Of a DNA stretch of 40,416 nucleotides, positions 21,285-30,980 are shown one piece after another (the first letter of the stretch is position 1; every line of letters begins with the position of its first letter). The DNA is from a virus: the IMG/VR virus record IMGVR_UViG_3300044796_000168, positions 1 through 40,416 of that record; one strand, written 5' to 3'. The notes below the pieces were generated by a model that saw nothing but the letters and a program-made list of their open reading frames with translations, was not told the origin of the DNA and made no database searches. The translations under genes and the position numbers were made by a program.

Positions 21285-21934
21285 TGCCGACAGCTCTCGA
21301 AATTCAGCAGAACAACGCAGCGAGAAACTTTGGCAATGCGCCGAAGGCCACCAACTGGATCAAGCCCGATGCGCCAGCGAAAGCCGGCGATTATTGGGTG
21401 GACACCGTTCTCGGCGACGATGTTATTCGCCCGTGGGATCAACTCGTGCTCGGCGGAACGACGTTCCCCGGCCTTTGGAAGATCGCGCCGTCCACTTCGA
21501 TTTCGTTCGAGCCGAACAAGATTTTGAAAAACCCCGGATCGACCACCCAGGGCGTGGGGCCGAAGTTCAAGATCGTTCTCACGCCGAAGGGATACAACCC
21601 AGCGAGCATCATCGCGAAGGGCGAGATTTGGACGGGCGCCGACTGGCAATCGTTCAAGAAAGCGATCTCCACAATCGCGCCGAAGAAAACCAACGACTCG
21701 GCGCCGCGCGCGTTTTCGATTTCGCACCCCGGTTGCGCGGTGCTCGGAATCGACCAAGTGATCATCACCAACGTGGGGTTGCCTGATATCGTCAACCAAA
21801 CGCTGCTGATTCAGATCACGATGATGCAATATTTTCCGCAGGGGCCGATCTACACGACCTACGGCAACTTTGGATCAGCGAAGCTGCCGCCAGCCGCGCC
21901 GCCTAACGCAAACAACAACGTGAGCACCAAGTGA
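21284..21934 (+). CDS. baseplate-region protein, unknown
   Basis: A 216-residue protein after the tape measure, where Mu has the DNA-circularisation/hub genes N and P. It is beta-rich and Pro-rich: DAPAKAGDYWVDTVLGDDVI, FPGLWKIAPSTSISFEPNKI, KFKIVLTPKGYNPASIIAKG. It ends in a Pro/Asn-rich tail. It is likely a baseplate or tail-hub component (by context only). An AAGGGGG site precedes the ATG; a GTG one codon earlier is equally possible. Confidence 0.6.
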   Translation: MPTALEIQQNNAARNFGNAPKATNWIKPDAPAKAGDYWVDTVLGDDVIRPWDQLVLGGTTFPGLWKIAPSTSISFEPNKILKNPGSTTQGVGPKFKIVLTPKGYNPASIIAKGEIWTGADWQSFKKAISTIAPKKTNDSAPRAFSISHPGCAVLGIDQVIITNVGLPDIVNQTLLIQITMMQYFPQGPIYTTYGNFGSAKLPPAAPPNANNNVSTK

Positions 21935-23052
21935 GTTACGAGATCATCGAAGCGCAGATCGAAGAGTTTCAGCAAGCCACGTGGGTGGCCGATCTCGTTT
22001 CGGCCATGTCGTTTGGCGGCTCTGGAACCTTCACGCTCAACGACGGCTCGACATGGACCGGCGCCACGGTGTCCGAGCGATTCGACGTGTACCGATACCA
22101 CACGCGTGTTGTCGGCGGTGCGGGCAAGCTTGGCGCGATCGTCCAAGACAAATTTTATTCGGGCAACGTTTCGCTGCAAGTGGCCGTTGGCGACATCTGC
22201 AACGAGGGCGGAGAATCGATCGGCCAAGTTGCTCCGGGAATTATCCTCACCACCTATCAGCGCCAGCAAGGCACTGTGGCGGCGGCGCTCAATCAGCTCG
22301 CCGCCGAATTCGGCATGATTTGGTGGATCGATCGCAACGGCCTTGTGAACATGAACACGGCGCGCCCGACATCCGGCGACGCGAACGGCACGCGCATTTC
22401 GTCTGACGTGGACGCATCGATCGTGCTCGTTGATCCTGTGAGCGTCGTGCTAGGGGCTTCGTACGATTCCAGCGATTCCACCGCTGCGATGAAGGCGATT
22501 CAGCACGTACGATGGCGGCAAACGGACAAGCAATTTTCAGCCGAGATTTACCCGGTGCCGTTCTTGTATCGTCCGCCCACGCTCACGGTTTACGAGCGCA
22601 TGTACAACGCACGCGTGGACAAGGATAACGGTGACGGCACGATCGATGTGATCGTTGATCAGCGCTTCGGTGTGACGGCGGTACCGTTCTTCTGCGGCGT
22701 TCCTCATTCAAAAACGAAGCTGGACGGCGGCGACCAAGTAACCTTCGGTTTCTTCGGCGGCAACCCGAACGCGCCGTTCGCAACCACCACCGCGCAGGAC
22801 ACAACGGCCACGAAGCAGGTTGCGCGAAACGGCGATAGCACACAGTCGGGCGAGTCCGACGATTCGACCTTTTGGAATTGGATGCAGGCTTTTATGACGA
22901 TCGTGCAGGGCGCGCCGATTCCCGAGCCCGGCAACGGCTCGCCGTCTGCTTTCCAAACCGCATTACAGGCGGCGTTTGCCGCTTCACCTTTCCCGAGCTC
23001 GCTCACCGGAAAGATCACGAGCGGAAGCGATCGCTTGAAAGTGGGTGACTGA
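21931..23052 (+). CDS. baseplate hub protein with OB-like spike module
   Basis: A 373-residue protein starting with GTG in a GTGA overlap. The first 210 residues resemble gpD/P-type hub proteins (SFGGSGTFTLNDGSTWTGAT, TVAAALNQLAAEFGMIWWID). Residues about 215-290 look like the OB domain of gpV/gp45 spikes: MYNARVDKDNGDGTIDVIVD, then VPFFCGVPHSKTKLDGGDQV and TFGFFGGNPNAPF. No separate spike gene is present, so hub and spike functions may be joined in one chain. The C-terminal 80 residues are polar and uncharacterised. Confidence 0.65.
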   Translation: MSYEIIEAQIEEFQQATWVADLVSAMSFGGSGTFTLNDGSTWTGATVSERFDVYRYHTRVVGGAGKLGAIVQDKFYSGNVSLQVAVGDICNEGGESIGQVAPGIILTTYQRQQGTVAAALNQLAAEFGMIWWIDRNGLVNMNTARPTSGDANGTRISSDVDASIVLVDPVSVVLGASYDSSDSTAAMKAIQHVRWRQTDKQFSAEIYPVPFLYRPPTLTVYERMYNARVDKDNGDGTIDVIVDQRFGVTAVPFFCGVPHSKTKLDGGDQVTFGFFGGNPNAPFATTTAQDTTATKQVARNGDSTQSGESDDSTFWNWMQAFMTIVQGAPIPEPGNGSPSAFQTALQAAFAASPFPSSLTGKITSGSDRLKVGD

Positions 23053-23513
23053 TGCCAACGCCGCCAATTCCCGTGGGCTCGCCGGGAACCACCACCACGT
23101 TCGGCAGCGACTTCGCCGGGGTTGATGACCTCGACCCGAACCTGACGTTTTTGCAAAACAGCGTCACCACGCCAAACGCCGAGACTTTGGCCTGTGCTCA
23201 GGCACTTGCGCGCCGGCTCTCTGCGCCGTTTGGTGCACTCGCCAACGTCACCGGCGACAACAACTACGGGTATGACCTGCGCGACCTCTTGAGCAGCGGC
23301 ATTGCGCCGTCAGCGGCAGAATCGGCCATCGAAGCCGAATGCAGAAAAGACGAGCGCGTGGACGATTGTACAACGACCATCACCGTGTCCGGCGATCAGA
23401 ACGAAGAGCAATGGACCGTTCAGATTTTGTGCACGAGCAACACTGGCGATGTTTTCGAGCTCACCCTTGCTGTGACCTCGGTCACGGTGCAATTGCTGAC
23501 TGTGGGGCCATAA
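23052..23513 (+). CDS. baseplate wedge protein (gpW/gp25-like)
   Basis: A 153-residue protein directly before baseplate J, the place of Mu gp46 / P2 gpW / T4 gp25. VTTPNAETLACAQALARRLS and YGYDLRDLLSSGIAPSAAES, followed by a beta-rich EEQWTVQILCTSNTGDVFEL, agree with the gp46-type form of the family. It would help build the wedge around the hub. TGATG overlap at the start. Confidence 0.75.
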   Translation: MPTPPIPVGSPGTTTTFGSDFAGVDDLDPNLTFLQNSVTTPNAETLACAQALARRLSAPFGALANVTGDNNYGYDLRDLLSSGIAPSAAESAIEAECRKDERVDDCTTTITVSGDQNEEQWTVQILCTSNTGDVFELTLAVTSVTVQLLTVGP

Positions 23514-24689
23514 ATGCTGACTCTTGAACAGCTCACAACGCCAGTCACGCAAGACGAAGCGCTCGCCACTTCGCTCACTGTGCTTTCACAGCTCGGCTTT
23601 CAGGCCACGAGCTGGCAGAGCGGATCGATTCAACTTACGATCCTCAACCTGTTTTGCTCCACATGGTCGTCTCTCTCGAATGTAATTTCGCAAATCGCCG
23701 CGGGCGGCTTCACTACGCTGTCGAGCGGTAATTGGCTCACGCTTCTTGCTCAGTACGTTTACGGGCTCACCCGGCTGGCGGCCAATCCGACCATCGGTCA
23801 AATCTTGCTCACGAGCTCAGCGGGCGCGCCGGTCACTACGTTCTCGGCCGGCGACATCATCGTGGCTGATCAGCCCAACGGCACAAGCGGAGCCAACACG
23901 TACACGTGCACGCAGGGCGGAACGCTCGGCCCAGGATCTACGCTCTCTGTGACATTTCAAGCGAACGTCGCCGGCTCGGCTGGCAACATCGCACCGAGCA
24001 CCACGCTCTACCTGTGGACTCCGCTTGTTGGCATCACTGCGACGAATCCGGCGCTCGCGCCAGCGAGCAACACGTGGGTGACCACGCCAGGGCAAGACCC
24101 GGAAGCGGACGCACGACTTGCGGCGCGGTGTCTCGGTGCATGGGCCAAACTCACGTACTCGAATATCGACGGCGCCTACATCGCGTGGGCGCTTGACGCT
24201 TTGCCGACACTCACGCGTGCGCAGATTTTGAGCGCACCCGGCGACGGCACTGTGACGCTCGTTGGTGCCACGGCGCTTGGCCCGATCGATTCTGGCGACA
24301 TCACGACGATCCAAAACTACGTGAACGGAATAACCGACGGTGTGGGTCGCCGACCGATCAACGACATCTTTACGGCCGTTGGCGCAACGACGGTGACGAG
24401 CCCGGCGCTCACGATCACGGCTTATTGCATCTCGAACGTGCAAGGCACTGTCGCTGCGGCAATCACGCAAGCGTTGCTCAACTACCTCGGCACGGTTCCG
24501 ATCGGCGGTAGTTTGCTCACCACGACACAGGGACGCGTGATCTTCTCCGAGCTCGTGGCCGTTGCCCAAGCCGTCGCGGGCGTGCGTAGCGTGGTGTTCA
24601 ACATCAGCACCGATATTTTACTTTCGCCCGGTCAAATCTACTTGCCCGCCATCACGGTAAACGTGCTGCCGGTAGCGCCGGGCAACTAA
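23514..24689 (+). CDS. baseplate J-like protein
   Basis: A 391-residue protein of the baseplate J (Mu gp47) family: VLSQLGFQATSWQSGSIQLT near the N-terminus, then FSAGDIIVADQPNGTSGANT, FQANVAGSAGNIAPSTTLYL, and PGQDPEADARLAARCLGAWA (the typical ESDE/DPEAD-type helix region). The end (VRSVVFNISTDILLSPGQIY) fits too. It forms part of the wedge that opens on host contact. It starts right after the gp46-like stop. Confidence 0.87.
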   Translation: MLTLEQLTTPVTQDEALATSLTVLSQLGFQATSWQSGSIQLTILNLFCSTWSSLSNVISQIAAGGFTTLSSGNWLTLLAQYVYGLTRLAANPTIGQILLTSSAGAPVTTFSAGDIIVADQPNGTSGANTYTCTQGGTLGPGSTLSVTFQANVAGSAGNIAPSTTLYLWTPLVGITATNPALAPASNTWVTTPGQDPEADARLAARCLGAWAKLTYSNIDGAYIAWALDALPTLTRAQILSAPGDGTVTLVGATALGPIDSGDITTIQNYVNGITDGVGRRPINDIFTAVGATTVTSPALTITAYCISNVQGTVAAAITQALLNYLGTVPIGGSLLTTTQGRVIFSELVAVAQAVAGVRSVVFNISTDILLSPGQIYLPAITVNVLPVAPGN

Positions 24690-24692
24690 CCG

Positions 24693-25355
24693 ATGGCGAT
24701 TGAACCGGACGTTCCACCGCAAACGAACACCTTCCGCTACACGCTGTGGCAGACGGTCCAAGGGCTCGCGTATTTGCGCGCCTATTGGGGCCGGCGCTTC
24801 ATGGGAGGAGCAATCGGCATCATCACCGATGCACTCGCAGAAGCTGCCGCGCAGGCGTTTTACGCACGGCTTCCTGGCCATCCGCAGCAAGCACCGGACT
24901 CGCTCACACAAACGGGTTTGGACCGCGGCCTAATCACTTTCCGCGGCGAGACGATCCCCAACATTGCCGCACGCGTTCGCGCAGCATGGAGCGACTACGC
25001 GCAGGGCGGAACGCCGCAGCAAATGATCCGCGTGATCAACGAGTGGGGAACCGCCGGTTGGCCTGACACGTGGGGCGCCGGATTGAATTCTTCCAACCTC
25101 GTGGAATCGGGCTCGCCAACCGATTTCAGTTTCACGCTGACGATCCCCTACGGCCTGATCAATCCGCCGTGGGCGCCAATCGTGTACGGCACCGCCGGCC
25201 GCTTCTATGGCGAGGCGGACTTTTTTTACGACATCGGCCCGAGCACTGATATTCCGATGCTGCTCTACCTAGTGCGCAAGTGGAAACCTTCACGCTCAAA
25301 AGGTTTCGTGACAGTGTTCTTTTTGCCTGCTGAGTCCGTGACTTTCACAGTTTAA
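24693..25355 (+). CDS. baseplate protein (gpI / Mu gp48 position)
   Basis: A 220-residue protein following baseplate J, where tail protein I or Mu gp48 is expected. It has a helical middle (RVRAAWSDYAQGGTPQQMIR, VINEWGTAG) and a beta-rich end (FSFTLTIPYGLINPPWAPIV, ending PAESVTFTV). It probably links the wedge to the fibres. Similarity to the classic families is weak, so the name rests on order and size. Confidence 0.65.
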   Translation: MAIEPDVPPQTNTFRYTLWQTVQGLAYLRAYWGRRFMGGAIGIITDALAEAAAQAFYARLPGHPQQAPDSLTQTGLDRGLITFRGETIPNIAARVRAAWSDYAQGGTPQQMIRVINEWGTAGWPDTWGAGLNSSNLVESGSPTDFSFTLTIPYGLINPPWAPIVYGTAGRFYGEADFFYDIGPSTDIPMLLYLVRKWKPSRSKGFVTVFFLPAESVTFTV

Positions 25356-25370
25356 GGAGGGTTGGTCGGG

Positions 25371-26243
25371 ATGCACAACGTAACCGATGTAAACGCATTC
25401 ACGTCGCCCGTGCAGGTGCTTGACGACGGCGATCCCGTCGCGGCTTCGCAGACACAACCTACGATCCAGGCATTGGCCAATCGGACGTTCTACACGAACA
25501 GCTTGCTCGCACTTGTGCGCGGCATGGACGTTGTCGCCTCGGCAGGCGGAACCACCGTCCTCACGGGGGCGAGCAACCGAACGCAGGTGCTGACTGGAGC
25601 TTCGGCCCAGAGCTTCAAACTTCCTGACGAAACCACATTGCCAGTTGGAGACACGTTCAAATTTTTTAACATGAGCACCGGCGCTCTGACCGTGAAGGAC
25701 TCGGCGAGCTCCACGTTGTTTGTGATCCAGCCGCATCTCGGAACCAATCGCGCGCAGTATGCGTTTGCGACTTCGATTTCGGCGGGTGCGACAACAGGGA
25801 ATTGGCGATTCGCTTACGATGTCCCCGGCCAACTGCTTGCTACGAACACTAATGACTCGGCGGCGGTCGGCGCAGTTGGAGAAAGCTATTTGTTAACTAC
25901 GAGTAGCTTCTCTTGGACGGGAAGTTCCCCGGTGAATGTGCTCGGACCAATGCCTCTCACGGCGGGTGATTGGGACATCAGCGGCATGATCCGAGGCGCC
26001 CCGGTCCAGTTCGGTGTCGGAATTTCAACAACTTCCGCTACGATGCCAACCAATCTTGGTTATCCTGCCGGGGCGCAAATGGCCACTGGCAATGGATCAA
26101 GCACTACCGTTACTGATGCGATATTCCCGGTTTATCCGGCCAAGCTATCGGGAAGCACTTCACTCTACATGGTGATCTCTAGCGGACTTCTTGGGTCGTG
26201 GGGTCCTGTGAGCGGATTTCTTTCTGCGAGGCGAGCGCGATGA
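25371..26243 (+). CDS. tail fibre / baseplate-associated protein
   Basis: A 290-residue protein with AAGGAGG ten bases before the ATG (25371); a TTG at 25362 is too close to that site. VTDVNAFTSPVQVLDDGDPV and QPTIQALANRTFYTNSLLAL are typical of phage proteins that start fibre clusters. A beta-domain (about 65-145, SFKLPDETTLPVGDTFKFFN) recurs in the later fibre genes. The last third is another beta-domain. Likely attachment component. Confidence 0.65.
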   Translation: MHNVTDVNAFTSPVQVLDDGDPVAASQTQPTIQALANRTFYTNSLLALVRGMDVVASAGGTTVLTGASNRTQVLTGASAQSFKLPDETTLPVGDTFKFFNMSTGALTVKDSASSTLFVIQPHLGTNRAQYAFATSISAGATTGNWRFAYDVPGQLLATNTNDSAAVGAVGESYLLTTSSFSWTGSSPVNVLGPMPLTAGDWDISGMIRGAPVQFGVGISTTSATMPTNLGYPAGAQMATGNGSSTTVTDAIFPVYPAKLSGSTSLYMVISSGLLGSWGPVSGFLSARRAR

Positions 26244-26875
26244 GCTACCTGGACGACCTCCTTGGCAAAGTAATTCAGCTCGCGGGCGTGAACCTGCCCA
26301 TGCGCAAGACGCTCAATTTCGTCTCTGGCGCGACCGTGGTGGACAACCCCACCAACGGGTCCACCGACGTGACGATCAGCGGCGGCAGTGGCGGCGGCAC
26401 TGCCTACGCGGGAACAAACCCGAATGCGGGCGGTGACTCCATCGCCGGCACGCGTGGCGATTTCCTGCGCAATACGGGCGCTTGGAACGGATTTGAGGGT
26501 TGGTCATGCATTACCACCGGAACGCCCGGCATTTGGGTTCCTGTGGGGCGTGGCGGACAAATCACGCAGCACTCGGGGAGCTACCAAGCGCTTTCGACGG
26601 ACCTCGAAGTCTGGGCCACCTCCACTTCGGCCGTGTACACGATCACGCTGCCGGACATCACGACGATCGCGGACGGCTTCGACTTGCCTGTGAAAGATCG
26701 ATCGTTCTCAGCGAGCGGCAATAACTTGCTTGTCGTTGGTCACGCGAGCGAAACGATCGACGGCCAAGCACAGTTCATCGTCCCACCGTTCACCAACCCG
26801 CCGGGCATTCCCGCCGATGGCAGCGGCGCCGGTTTCGTGTTCGTCAAAAGCGGATCACTTTGGAGCGTTCGATGA
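26240..26875 (+). CDS. tail fibre-like protein
   Basis: A 211-residue protein in ATGA overlaps on both sides. MSYLDDLLGKVIQLAGVNLP and LNFVSGATVVDNPTNGSTDV are followed by a Gly-rich linker, a RGDFLRNTGAWNG stretch, and a C-terminal beta-domain (YTITLPDITTIADGFDLPVK to SLWSVR) of the same kind as in the neighbours. Phage proteins of this build are common in fibre regions. Function inferred. Confidence 0.65.
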   Translation: MSYLDDLLGKVIQLAGVNLPMRKTLNFVSGATVVDNPTNGSTDVTISGGSGGGTAYAGTNPNAGGDSIAGTRGDFLRNTGAWNGFEGWSCITTGTPGIWVPVGRGGQITQHSGSYQALSTDLEVWATSTSAVYTITLPDITTIADGFDLPVKDRSFSASGNNLLVVGHASETIDGQAQFIVPPFTNPPGIPADGSGAGFVFVKSGSLWSVR

Positions 26876-29800
26876 TTCGATACCTGGTCACCATACTCGC
26901 CCTCACCGCGTACCAGCCCGAGCCGGGGCCGAACAGCGTCAAAACTTCGGCCATTCAAAACAACGCGGTCACCGAAGCAAAGCTTGCATCTGGTATCTCC
27001 GTGCCGGTGCCGAGCTATGCAAAGGCATCCCTGCCCACGCCCGATGGAAATGTGAGAGTGGCGAAGCTCACCGACCACAATCGTGGTCTCGTCTACTCCA
27101 ACGGCGCCGAATGGCAGAACGTTGGCGCAGCGTGGCCGGTGTGGCGCATTGAAGATTTTGGTGGCGTCGCCAACGACCCGTCGCCCGGCGCTCGCTCCGA
27201 CAATAGCACCGCGTGGGTGGATATGATGAACGCCATGGGCACGCCCGTGGGCAGCTTCACGCAGTCGTATCATGTGCAATTTGGCGAGGGGACTTACTAC
27301 TTCGCGGGTCCGATCAAATTTCTCTTTCAGCTCGACGTTGAGGGCGCATCGAATACGCTTCTTCATCCAACGACGATCTTGGATTTTCCACCCACCGGCG
27401 ACGGCTTGCAGATCGGTTACGATAACCTCGACCCTACGTATTTCGCAGCCGAATCGGTTATCAAAAACTTTCAGGTCACGCACGATCAAACACTGGCCAA
27501 CTGGCAGGCTTCGCACACATACGCGAGCGGCGCGGCCATTCAGCCGACCACGACAAAGGGTTGGACAGGATACGTCTTCGTAAACGAAGGCTCCTCTGGA
27601 ACATCGGGTTCAAGCGAGCCGACTTGGCTTTCTGATCTGCAAGTGCCAAGCGGATTGGATGGTTCAACAGTAACCGATGGTTCAGTGACTTGGACCGCCA
27701 AAGCTTTCTCATTGCTTGATATCCGCGCCACCGTTTACGCCGAGAACATCGACGCACGATCGGGCTATGGCAACGGATTTTTCATTTACGGCAACACCAC
27801 AAACAGCCTCGCGGACGGTGGAACGTTTGTGAATTGCTCGTCTGAGCAGAACCTTTCGGCCGGCGTTTTTCTGATCGGACAGGACTCAAACGAGAACAAG
27901 TTTTACAACTTCAACGCTCTGTTCAACGGAACATGGGGCGTTCTTGATGTAGGGTTCCTCGGCAACGCCTGGTACGGTTTGGACTCGTCCTACAACGGTC
28001 CATCGTTCCAAACGCAATATTTGGACGCGTGGCAACCAGCCATGACACCGCCGGTTGGTTCGGAGATCGTGCCGAGCGTGCCGAATGGTTACGCGTACAT
28101 CAGTGCGGGCACTGGCTCTGTTGGCGGATCAGAGCCGACTTGGCCAACGACTCTCGGCGCCACCGTAACCGATGGTGCAATCACCTGGACATGCCGCAGA
28201 AAATACGCAGGCGGTCCCATCTATCTCGGCAATCCGTTCGGCGGAACGATCACCGGCCTCTATCAGGAAGGTAGTGGCATCAAGACGATCAACAACGGAA
28301 CGATCATCGGGCTTGGTTCGGTCGGCTCTTTCGATGCGACATCAGGCGGCGTCGCCTGGAACAAGGGATTTCATACGCCACAGGGGTTCCAAAGCTCGAC
28401 CACCAACGCCACGTACAATTCAAATACTTACATCGGTGACCGCTCTTCGCAGTTTGCGCTTTTCGATTTCGATTTGGTGAACAAGGCCGAAGCAATCCAA
28501 GACAGCATTGGTTTTCACATGCTGCCTTTCAGCACGCTCGGCACGAACAACTACATGGGCTTCACGCCGAACAACGGAAATTTCAGCTTGGCGATTCCTC
28601 TGGCCACGAACACGGACGGCGGCGGCACGGCACCTATTATCGTTCCTAACGGCATTCGCTGGGGAACCGCCGCCGGAAACGGCGTGAAGATTTCCGAGAG
28701 TGATTATTCTATTTTGCCGACGATCCACGACAACCTTGGCGACGTGCGTTTGTATTCTGGCGCCATGGCTGGCGATGCACACGAGGCGGTTACCACGATT
28801 GCGGGCGTGGGACCTTCGGCTATTGGCGTGATCAACGATGCAAGCTGGAGTGCTCCAAGCAACGGATTCAGGCTCGATACGATGCCGGACGTTGGCGAAA
28901 CCGACCTGCATTTCATCTTGGATGATCTCGCAACGAGCCCCGGTTCCACATCGCAACCGCCGCTCAACCTCGCGAGTCGCAAAGGCTCTTTCCAGATCGC
29001 GTGGACGGGAAACCTTCACGTGTGGTCACCGCTGCACGCAACGTTCACCACGACGGCCTATTACGATGCTTCAATGCGCACGAGAAAGGCACTCGACTTC
29101 CGAAGCCTGAGCAGCAACTACTACGGTACGCTAGCGGCCAACGCGGCGCACGTGTTGCCGAGCAGCGGCCAACGCAGCATCGAAGCATCTTTCTACTCGC
29201 AATCGCTGGCCTCGAAGTTTTCAATCATGGGATGCGCAGACGGCTCGGGCCACAACGGGTACAACCTGAGCATCAACAGCGATGGCTCGATCGAATTCCA
29301 AGCGCTCAACACGAGCGGCGGAAATTTCATCGACCTGAAATCATCGACCTCGGCTGTCGCGATCAATGAATTTCACGACGCCGCCGTTAACTTCGATTCT
29401 GTCGCCAACCAATATTCGCTTTATTTGGATGGCGTCATGGTGGCCTCCGCAACGAGCACCACTGGCACGCTGGGCAACAGCTCGTTGGATGTTGGCATTG
29501 GCAGCTTGCTCACCTCTGGCACGCCGACAAATGGATTCGGCACAGCGGGCGGGGCACTTTCGTTGATTGCCGAAATCGAACGTAACACGCGCACGCTGAC
29601 GCCAAGCGAGATTGTGGCCCATGCTCGACAGTTCCGAGCTGCGAATAACTTCGCCACTGTGCAGCCTGCTGGCGTAGAAGCGCTTCTGTCGTCCACCGTG
29701 ATCGATCTCTCGCTCACCACCAAGCAAGCGCTCTACACCGTTCCTGCGGGGCAGCACTTGATTGTCACAAAGGTGATCGCGCGTTACCCTTCGGCTTCCA

Positions 29801-30018
29801 TCTCAACGGCGGACGGCGGCGTGGGATTCGATTCCGGAGCCACTAACGTGTCCAGCGACATTGGCATTTCAAGCTCAATGACCACCACGAGCTACGTGAT
29901 CGGCCAACCAGCAGGACCGCCTACGATCGGCGCGGCCGCTGCCGTGTTCGGGTACAAGGAAACAGCCACGCAGGCTTCGACTACCATCACAATCGACACC
30001 TTCGGTTACCTGTTCTAA
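26872..30018 (+). CDS. large tail fibre/spike with beta-helix, binding modules and LamG domain
   Basis: The largest gene: 1048 residues. It starts with a hydrophobic export-signal-like segment (MIRYLVTILALTA), then the fibre-type motif SAIQNNAVTEAKLASG. Residues about 100-500 look like a pectate-lyase-type beta-helix (VWRIEDFGGVANDPSPGARS at its start), with two inserted carbohydrate-binding-like modules (about 211-283 and 385-443; both end EPTWxxxL...VTDGxxTWT). A LamG/concanavalin-like domain covers about 769-907 and a small C-terminal domain follows. It is the best candidate for the receptor-binding, possibly polysaccharide-degrading, spike. Catalytic residues cannot be named. Confidence 0.8.
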   Translation: MIRYLVTILALTAYQPEPGPNSVKTSAIQNNAVTEAKLASGISVPVPSYAKASLPTPDGNVRVAKLTDHNRGLVYSNGAEWQNVGAAWPVWRIEDFGGVANDPSPGARSDNSTAWVDMMNAMGTPVGSFTQSYHVQFGEGTYYFAGPIKFLFQLDVEGASNTLLHPTTILDFPPTGDGLQIGYDNLDPTYFAAESVIKNFQVTHDQTLANWQASHTYASGAAIQPTTTKGWTGYVFVNEGSSGTSGSSEPTWLSDLQVPSGLDGSTVTDGSVTWTAKAFSLLDIRATVYAENIDARSGYGNGFFIYGNTTNSLADGGTFVNCSSEQNLSAGVFLIGQDSNENKFYNFNALFNGTWGVLDVGFLGNAWYGLDSSYNGPSFQTQYLDAWQPAMTPPVGSEIVPSVPNGYAYISAGTGSVGGSEPTWPTTLGATVTDGAITWTCRRKYAGGPIYLGNPFGGTITGLYQEGSGIKTINNGTIIGLGSVGSFDATSGGVAWNKGFHTPQGFQSSTTNATYNSNTYIGDRSSQFALFDFDLVNKAEAIQDSIGFHMLPFSTLGTNNYMGFTPNNGNFSLAIPLATNTDGGGTAPIIVPNGIRWGTAAGNGVKISESDYSILPTIHDNLGDVRLYSGAMAGDAHEAVTTIAGVGPSAIGVINDASWSAPSNGFRLDTMPDVGETDLHFILDDLATSPGSTSQPPLNLASRKGSFQIAWTGNLHVWSPLHATFTTTAYYDASMRTRKALDFRSLSSNYYGTLAANAAHVLPSSGQRSIEASFYSQSLASKFSIMGCADGSGHNGYNLSINSDGSIEFQALNTSGGNFIDLKSSTSAVAINEFHDAAVNFDSVANQYSLYLDGVMVASATSTTGTLGNSSLDVGIGSLLTSGTPTNGFGTAGGALSLIAEIERNTRTLTPSEIVAHARQFRAANNFATVQPAGVEALLSSTVIDLSLTTKQALYTVPAGQHLIVTKVIARYPSASISTADGGVGFDSGATNVSSDIGISSSMTTTSYVIGQPAGPPTIGAAAAVFGYKETATQASTTITIDTFGYLF

Positions 30019-30029
30019 CGGGAGCACAC

Positions 30030-30971
30030 ATGTACAAAGCGATAGCTGCACTTCTTTTGATCGGATCGTCTTACAACCTTCCCGCGAAGGGCGGAGGCGG
30101 TGCGGCGACTTCGATCAACTTCGGCACTGCAACGCTCACCGGCAACGTGCCCACGGGCAACGGTGGCACGGGAAATGCCAACGGCGTGGCGCTCCCCTTC
30201 TTTGGCTCTCCAGTCACCATCGCAGGGAGCACGACGGTTTCGCAGGGCGCAGCGACGCAAATAACCGCGCCCTATACTATCGTCACAGGCAGTGGCGGGA
30301 ACACAGTGGCCAAGCTCCCCGTGTCGCCTATCGTTGGTCAAATGTACCTAATCGAGGTGTCCGGCGGTGAAACGCAGCTCGTTTTGTATCCTGGCAGCGG
30401 CGGTCAAATTGATGAGAATGGCACGAACGCTTTCGCGCTGTTCAACACGATGAGTCTTTCGACGATCAACAACGCGCGAATTTTCTTGGTGCCCGAAACT
30501 GCCACGCAGTGGCGTTACGTTGGGCAGGCTGCCGACTACGCCACAAGCGTGAACAACGACACGCCCGGTCAGCGGCACTTCGGGCAAAACGATTTTCACG
30601 GTGGCGTGAATATCCTTCACAACGCTTTGACGATTGGCAGCCTTGGCCAGCTATTGGATGCTGGCGGCAGCGCCGCGGTGACTGCCGCCGGAAGCTCGAT
30701 CGGCACATGCACGCAGCTCGTTGGTGGAATGAATTTCATAACCGGCGGTGCAGGTGGCACCGGAACATGTTTGCCAGCTTCGGCGTTCGGCGAACGTCTT
30801 TCGGTGCACAACGGCAGCGGAAACGCGCAGGTGGTTTTTCCACCGAATTCGAGCAGCCAGATCAATGCACTCGGCAACGGTGCTTCGATGGCGCTTCCAA
30901 ACGTCAGTCGGCTCGAATGCGTAGTGAAATCGGCCACGCAGTTTTATTGCTCAACCATTTCGGATCTCTAA
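30030..30971 (+). CDS. fibre-like protein with N-terminal export signal and duplicated domain
   Basis: A 313-residue protein. It begins with a signal-peptide-like segment (MYKAIAALLLIGSSYNLPA), then a GGTGNANGVALPFFGSP motif common in fibres. Two related beta-domains follow: about 90-165 (LPVSPIVGQMYLIEVSGGET ... YPGSGGQIDENG) and about 240-313 (LPASAFGERLSVHNGSGNAQ ... NSSSQINALG). Each ends in a conserved ATQWRYV / ATQFYCS motif. Tandem duplication is therefore visible in the protein. Either a virion protein with an odd N-terminus or an exported protein. Confidence 0.65.
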   Translation: MYKAIAALLLIGSSYNLPAKGGGGAATSINFGTATLTGNVPTGNGGTGNANGVALPFFGSPVTIAGSTTVSQGAATQITAPYTIVTGSGGNTVAKLPVSPIVGQMYLIEVSGGETQLVLYPGSGGQIDENGTNAFALFNTMSLSTINNARIFLVPETATQWRYVGQAADYATSVNNDTPGQRHFGQNDFHGGVNILHNALTIGSLGQLLDAGGSAAVTAAGSSIGTCTQLVGGMNFITGGAGGTGTCLPASAFGERLSVHNGSGNAQVVFPPNSSSQINALGNGASMALPNVSRLECVVKSATQFYCSTISDL

Positions 30972-30980
30972 GAGGACGCC

